Positions 61,362 to 64,000 of a DNA stretch of 64,000 nucleotides are shown in pieces. The notes below the pieces were generated by a model. It was not told the DNA's origin, ran no database searches, and worked only from the letters and a program-made list of their open reading frames with translations. The first letter of the stretch is position 1; the number at the start of each line of letters is the position of its first letter. The stretch comes from Cyclobacteriaceae bacterium. Lineage in GTDB: Bacteria > Bacteroidota > Bacteroidia > Cytophagales > Cyclobacteriaceae. The translations under genes and the position numbers were made by a program. Location: positions 21,323-85,322 of the forward strand of contig JALHOT010000015.1 of the NCBI GenBank assembly GCA_022842845.1, in the 5' to 3' direction.

Positions 61362-62483
61362 ATGGAAGAAACACTAGTTGATATTGATTTCAAAGAAAAG
61401 GAAGAGTACATCATCAACATGGGACCCCAACACCCCAGTACGCACGGGGTCTTGCGTTTCGAAACGTGCTTGCAAGGTGAAAAAGTAAAATACATCATTC
61501 CTCATTGCGGCTACATTCATCGCGGCATCGAAAAGATGAGTGAAAGTCTCACATACCCTCAACTACTTCACCTGACCGATCGCATGGATTACTTATCGGC
61601 TCATATCAACAATGAGGCGGTAGCACTTTGCGTAGAGAATGCCATGGAAGTGGAAGTCAGTGATCGGGTAAAATACATCCGCACGATTTTAGCAGAACTA
61701 AGCCGCATTGCTTCGCATCAACTTTGGTGGTCTGCTTTCGGTATGGACTTAGGTGCGCTCACTACTTTCTTTTACGGTCTGCGCGATCGGGAAAAAATAC
61801 TGGACATCTTCGAAGAGACGACCGGCTCTCGCCTGATACAAAGCTTTATCACGCCAGGTGGTTTGATGGCCGATATTCACCCCAACTTTCAACGAAGAGT
61901 CAAAGAATTCATCACCTATTTCCGCAAGAAGTTACCGGAGTATGATCAATTGCTCACTGGCAACGTCATTTTCCGCGAGCGAACGATGGGTATAGGCTAC
62001 ATGAGTAAAGAAGATGCCATTGATTTTGCAGTGACCGGCCCGAGTGGTCGCGGCTCGGGCTTTCAGTGCGATGTGCGCAAAATTGCACCCTATAGTGCCT
62101 ATCCTTTTGTTCAGTTCAATGAGATTACCTACACCGAAGGCGACACCTACCACCGCTACCTCGTACGCATGAAAGAGATGTGGGAATCACTCAACATTCT
62201 GGAACAGTTGGTAGACAACATTCCCCAAGGAGAAATCATGTTGAACCTCAAAGCCATTAAAGCACCCAAAGGTGAATACTACCAACGCGTAGAGACAGCC
62301 CGCGGTGAACTAGGCGTCTACATCGTTAGCGATGGTGCGCCCTCTCCGGCACGGATTAAGTACCGCTCTCCTAATTTTTCGAATCTTTTCATTATAAATA
62401 AAATCTCTGCGAATCACAAAATCGCTGACCTGGTTGCGATTAGCGGATCGCTGGATTTAGTAATACCCGACATAGACCGATAA
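61362..62483 (+). CDS. nuoD: NADH-quinone oxidoreductase subunit D
   Basis: 373 residues with the quinone-site GPQHPSTHG (21-29), CGYIHRGIEKM, and the C-terminal DLVIPDIDR. A LTDRMDYLSAHINNEA segment carries the conserved Tyr. This 49-kDa subunit holds the quinone pocket. It is followed directly (no gap) by nuoH, whereas in E. coli the nuoE, nuoF and nuoG genes intervene. Confidence 0.95.
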   Translation: MEETLVDIDFKEKEEYIINMGPQHPSTHGVLRFETCLQGEKVKYIIPHCGYIHRGIEKMSESLTYPQLLHLTDRMDYLSAHINNEAVALCVENAMEVEVSDRVKYIRTILAELSRIASHQLWWSAFGMDLGALTTFFYGLRDREKILDIFEETTGSRLIQSFITPGGLMADIHPNFQRRVKEFITYFRKKLPEYDQLLTGNVIFRERTMGIGYMSKEDAIDFAVTGPSGRGSGFQCDVRKIAPYSAYPFVQFNEITYTEGDTYHRYLVRMKEMWESLNILEQLVDNIPQGEIMLNLKAIKAPKGEYYQRVETARGELGVYIVSDGAPSPARIKYRSPNFSNLFIINKISANHKIADLVAISGSLDLVIPDIDR

Positions 62484-63569
62484 ATGAATTTTATGTACGA
62501 CTTCAGCCCTTTCATCGATTCTATTAATAGCTTCTTCACCTCCAACTTTTCACCATTTTGGGCGAGCGTACTACTCATGCTATTGTTAGGTGTGGCTATC
62601 CTCGCCTTCTATGCTGTTTTAGGTTTGTATTTAGTCTATGCCGAACGAAAGATCTGTGCACGCATGCAGAATCGCATTGGTCCGAATCGTGTTGGGCCTT
62701 TGGGCTTGTTCCAAACCATTGCCGACTTAATTAAACTCTTGTTGAAAGAGTTAATCTACATCCGCAATGCCGATGGTTTCTTATTCAACATTGCCCCCTT
62801 TATTGTTATTGTTGCTTCCATCATGGCGATTGGCTCCATTCCTTTTGCGAAAGGACTGCAAGCGATTGATTTGAACATCGGTGTGTTGTACATACTCGCC
62901 ATCTCCAGTATGGGTGTCATTGGTGTATTGATTGCCGGTTGGGCCAGCAATAGTAAATATTCGGTGATTGGTGCGATGCGAAGCGGAGCGCAAGTAATTA
63001 GTTATGAACTCTCCGTAGGACTCTCCTTACTCTGCATGATCGTATTCGCAGGCTCCATGCAATTGTCCGATATCATTACTTCACAGCAAGATGGCTGGTG
63101 GCTCTTTAAAGGACACATTCCTGCTTTCATTGCCTTTGTTATTTACCTGATTGCAGGCACAGCCGAAACCAATCGGGGACCTTTTGACTTGGCAGAAGCA
63201 GAATCAGAATTAACAGCCGGATTTCACACAGAATACTCAGGTATCAAATTCGCGTTCTTCTTTCTAGCGGAGTACATGAACATGTTCATCATCGCAGCGG
63301 TGGCTACTACCATCTTTCTGGGTGGATGGCTGCCCTTCCACATATATAATTTTACAGCCTTCAACACTGTGATGGATTACATCCCTCCGGTTTTCTGGTT
63401 CTTTGGAAAAACAGCCTTTATCATTTATGTGATGATGTGGTTTAAATGGACCTTCCCTCGCCTGCGCATTGACCAACTGCTTGCACTGGAGTGGAAGTAC
63501 TTGCTACCAATCAACTTATTGAATCTCGTATTGATTTCATTTTTAACCCTTATGAAATGGCACTTCTAA
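62484..63569 (+). CDS. nuoH: NADH-quinone oxidoreductase subunit H
   Basis: 361 residues with eight or so membrane helices and the conserved [37 protein letters not shown]. NuoH forms the membrane end of the quinone channel. Its ATG immediately follows the nuoD stop, and the nuoI ATG lies within its last codons. Confidence 0.95.
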   Translation: MNFMYDFSPFIDSINSFFTSNFSPFWASVLLMLLLGVAILAFYAVLGLYLVYAERKICARMQNRIGPNRVGPLGLFQTIADLIKLLLKELIYIRNADGFLFNIAPFIVIVASIMAIGSIPFAKGLQAIDLNIGVLYILAISSMGVIGVLIAGWASNSKYSVIGAMRSGAQVISYELSVGLSLLCMIVFAGSMQLSDIITSQQDGWWLFKGHIPAFIAFVIYLIAGTAETNRGPFDLAEAESELTAGFHTEYSGIKFAFFFLAEYMNMFIIAAVATTIFLGGWLPFHIYNFTAFNTVMDYIPPVFWFFGKTAFIIYVMMWFKWTFPRLRIDQLLALEWKYLLPINLLNLVLISFLTLMKWHF

Positions 63570-64000
63570 CAACCCTGAAAAGTATCGGAAACTACTTCCG
63601 TGAAATATACAATGGAGTGACCTCCCTGGCGCGCGGTATGCGTGTAACCGGAAAATATTTTATACAGCCTAGTAGCATTGTTACCCAACAGTACCCAGAG
63701 AATCGCGCTACGCTAAAGATGTTTGACAACTTTAAAGGAGAGTTAATTTTAAGGCACACAGAGGACAATGAGCACTTCTGTGATGCTTGTAACAACTGCG
63801 CGCGTAAATGCCCCAATGGCTCTATAGAAGTTATCTCCAAACGTGAGGAAGGACCAGATGGGAAGTCAAGACGGGTGCTGGACAAATACATCTACCACCT
63901 TGATATGTGTACTTTCTGCGGCTTGTGCGTACAAGCCTGTGATCAGAGTGCCCTCGAGTTTAGCAATGAATTCGAACATGCTGTATTCGACAGAAACAAT
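63557..64000 (+). CDS. nuoI: NADH-quinone oxidoreductase subunit I (partial, runs off window)
   Basis: 148 codons are visible, from ATG at 63557, which overlaps nuoH by 13 bases. The two [4Fe-4S] motifs are present: Cys75-x2-Cys78-x2-Cys81-x3-Cys85-Pro ([17 protein letters not shown]) and Cys118-x2-Cys121-x2-Cys124-x3-Cys128 ([16 protein letters not shown]). The second lacks the usual Pro after the fourth Cys. It links the hydrophilic arm to the NuoB/D region. The rest of the operon is beyond the window. Confidence 0.93.
   Translation, partial: MALLTTLKSIGNYFREIYNGVTSLARGMRVTGKYFIQPSSIVTQQYPENRATLKMFDNFKGELILRHTEDNEHFCDACNNCARKCPNGSIEVISKREEGPDGKSRRVLDKYIYHLDMCTFCGLCVQACDQSALEFSNEFEHAVFDRNN

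Overview
The window looks like a chromosomal segment of a member of the Bacteroidota, most like the order Cytophagales. The evidence is lineage traits rather than a marker gene. There is a secreted protein with a type IX secretion C-terminal sorting domain, many short-lipobox lipoproteins and outer-membrane barrels, DUF3570/DUF4266 and DUF6326-type families, 4-base ATGA gene overlaps, weak Shine-Dalgarno sites, and a KorAB pair beside a nuo operon that runs directly from nuoD to nuoH. I see no tRNA, rRNA, CRISPR array, intact insertion sequence or prophage.

Layout. 1-2.6 kb: an IclR regulator overlapping a maleylacetate reductase (aromatic catabolism), then an RluA-type pseudouridine synthase. 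2.7-11.8 kb: cell-envelope and housekeeping genes (barrel plus lipoprotein pair, decayed pseudogene, transglutaminase-like lipoprotein, small membrane proteins, PhzF, SDR dehydrogenase). 11.9-23.2 kb: the most coherent block. It holds a heavy-metal RND efflux operon (small secreted protein, CzcA-like pump with an extra C-terminal domain, outer-membrane channel, adaptor), then DUF3570 - thioredoxin - ApbE flavin transferase - DUF4266 lipoprotein, then an OmpR-type response regulator and sensor kinase. A 19-bp sequence (17/19 identical) lies just upstream of both operons, so I infer one regulon controlled by the adjacent kinase pair. 23.2-24.1 kb: a gene-poor stretch with one small gene, an inverted repeat and a possible phosphoesterase remnant. 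24.1-44.0 kb: an almost entirely minus-strand accessory region. It contains a type IX cargo protein, three serine-hydrolase (beta-lactamase fold) proteins, outer-membrane and lipoproteins, a LuxR regulator behind a duplicated 26-bp element, a secreted beta-carbonic anhydrase and several orphan genes. Two genes here are cut by a single in-frame stop (VOC protein, HELGH metallopeptidase). 44.2-55.1 kb: a large BNR-repeat protein, a TPM-domain membrane protein with four CxxC pairs, a DsrE protein, a HelD-type helicase, and a TPR histidine kinase divergent from two tiny secreted peptides. 55.3-64.0 kb: an M28 peptidase, korAB, and the start of a nuo operon (A, B, C, D, H, I, the last cut by the window edge).

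How the parts fit. KorAB would make reduced ferredoxin from 2-oxoacids. The adjacent complex I lacks nuoE, nuoF and nuoG at their usual place, so it may take electrons from ferredoxin or another donor rather than NADH, unless those genes lie elsewhere. The metal-efflux, flavinylation and two-component block is the best candidate for a little-described system. The accessory middle shows gene decay: a frameshifted and stop-ridden pseudogene, two single-stop genes and one possible fragment.
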